Of a DNA stretch of 6,155 nucleotides, positions 5,515 to 6,155 are shown in pieces; the first letter of the stretch is position 1; every line of letters starts with the position of its first letter. The translations under genes were made by a program, and so were the position numbers. Where the stretch lies: assembly GCA_014799765.1 (NCBI GenBank), contig JAAVHK010000114.1:1-6155 (forward strand), in the 5' to 3' direction. Below the pieces are notes generated by a model that was not told the DNA's origin, did no database searches, and was given only the letters and a program-made list of their open reading frames with translations. This stretch comes from Ruminococcus sp. (GTDB taxonomy: Bacteria > Bacillota > Clostridia > Oscillospirales > Ruminococcaceae).

Positions 5515-6155
5515 TTATGGATTTACAAAATTGAGAGGGTCTTGTTTAGTACCGTTTACACGTACTTCAAAGTGAAGATGTGCACCTGTTGACCAGCCTG
5601 TAGAACCTACTGTTCCGATTACATCGCCTTGCTGAACATAGTCACCGACAGAAACATTTGCGGAAGTCATATGCCCGTAAAGTGTAGTATATGTACCGTC
5701 ATGCTGAATGATTACGTAATTTCCGTAACCACCACCACAACCACAGCTTGAAGATTTTCCGTAGTTATGCGTACAGCTGTTGTTTACGTATGTGACAGTA
5801 CCGGATTTTGAAGCGACTATATTTGCCCCCATGATACCGGCGTCGCCTATGTCGATAGCACCGTGCATAGTTCCCCACCGCTGTGCAAACGGACTTGATA
5901 TGTAATAATAGCCAGGTGTAGGCCATATGAATCCCGATGACGACGGAGCAGGTATTTTTGTTGTGGTAGTTGTAGTAGTAGCTTGTTCTGTAGTGGTTGT
6001 AACAGTAGTCTGAGTTGCAGTTGTAGTAGTGGAAGTAGTAGTTGTAGTAGTGGTCTGTTGTGCGAGAATTTCCGCCTGACGTGACGCTTCTTCACTAGAG
6101 GCGATTTCTCTTGAAGCCTGTTCAATGCGTTCCTGCTCTCTGGAGGCTTCTTCAC
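5515..6155 (-). CDS. M23 family metallopeptidase (LytM/peptidoglycan endopeptidase type), C-terminal part; 5' end outside window
   Basis: The frame is open from the right edge to TAA (complement of 5515-5517), 213 complete codons; the start lies beyond 6155. In protein order: an acidic/basic Ala-Ser-Arg-Glu segment of three 10-residue repeats, probably helical or coiled coil; a Thr-rich linker (25 Thr in 32 residues); a proline-containing lead-in FIWPTPGYYYISSPFAQRWG; and the M23 domain. The zinc ligands HGAID (His at 5863-5865, Asp at 5851-5853) and HLHF (5569-5580) are present, as is the LYGHM motif. A Cys-rich loop CTHNYGKSSSCGCGGGYG lies inside the domain. M23 enzymes cut peptide cross-bridges or stem peptides of peptidoglycan outside the membrane; with all ligands present it is likely active. 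A helical N-terminus with an M23 domain resembles EnvC/NlpD-like or septal hydrolase architectures, but the missing N-terminus prevents closer naming. An internal Met (5866-5868) is not the start, since conserved domain sequence precedes it. Confidence 0.93.
   Translation of the reverse strand, partial: EEASREQERIEQASREIASSEEASRQAEILAQQTTTTTTTSTTTTATQTTVTTTTEQATTTTTTTKIPAPSSSGFIWPTPGYYYISSPFAQRWGTMHGAIDIGDAGIMGANIVASKSGTVTYVNNSCTHNYGKSSSCGCGGGYGNYVIIQHDGTYTTLYGHMTSANVSVGDYVQQGDVIGTVGSTGWSTGAHLHFEVRVNGTKQDPLNFVNP
5959..6054 (-). repeat. Thr-rich linker coding stretch in the M23 gene
   Basis: Thirty-two codons, 25 of them Thr (ACT, ACA or ACC), broken by single Ser, Ala, Gln, Val and Glu residues. 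It separates the helical N-terminal part from the catalytic domain and is expected to be extended and extracytoplasmic; it may be glycosylated or length-variable, which is inference. Confidence 0.85.
6064..6153 (-). repeat. Three degenerate 30-bp repeats (10 aa, E-E/Q-ASR) in the M23 gene
   Basis: Read on the minus strand, the units are EEASREQERI, EQASREIASS and EEASRQAEIL, each sharing E-(E/Q)-ASR-(E/Q). They are in register at 10 residues and run off the window edge, so the full array may be longer. The composition suggests a charged helix or coiled coil. Confidence 0.7.

Noticed and set aside
5847..6155. Alternative minus-strand frame over the M23 N-terminal part (Leu/Gln-rich)
   Set aside because: It is a frame-shifted reading of the Thr-rich linker; the neighbouring frame runs continuously into the M23 domain.

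Overview
The window reads as an ordinary chromosomal segment of a low-to-moderate G+C Firmicute. The best guess is a Ruminococcus-like member of the Clostridia/Oscillospiraceae: Gram-positive style Shine-Dalgarno sites, a vegetative sigma-A type promoter, a class A PBP with a long low-complexity C-terminal tail, and a THUMP methyltransferase-ComF pair. This placement is an impression from protein style and was not checked by database search. No mobile element, CRISPR array, tRNA or rRNA is visible.

Layout. Positions 1-300 (+) hold the 3' end of a flavin reductase-like gene. It meets tail to tail with a small membrane-anchored gene at 297-635 (-), which has a BofC-C-terminal-like domain; the two stop codons overlap in a TTAA. 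Positions 636-898 are a divergent intergenic region. It carries a likely promoter for the small gene, a very good promoter for the downstream PBP gene, and a roughly 138-nt PBP leader with two hairpins. Positions 899-3634 (+) encode a bifunctional class A penicillin-binding protein of 911 aa, whose last ~160 residues are a Ser/Asn/Tyr-rich stretch followed by seven 12-residue TWDTGYD repeats. A perfect 15-bp inverted repeat (3654-3688) fills the next gap. Then come a THUMP-domain RNA methyltransferase (3704-4819, +) and, with no gap, a ComF-family phosphoribosyltransferase-like protein (4820-5479, +). A strong hairpin terminator (5465-5497) separates comF from the convergent 3' end of an M23 (LytM-type) peptidase gene (5515 to beyond 6155, -).

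How they fit together. Two genes are cell-wall enzymes: the PBP synthesises peptidoglycan, and the M23 protein probably cleaves its peptides or regulates other hydrolases. Both carry repetitive or low-complexity extracytoplasmic segments. The methyltransferase and ComF are housekeeping-type cytoplasmic proteins, probably translationally coupled. I see no convincing new multi-gene system. The most interesting signals are small-scale: a hairpin separating a strong SD from the PBP start codon, the PBP repeat tail, the large hairpin abutting the methyltransferase RBS, and a striking excess of CCGG tetranucleotides.
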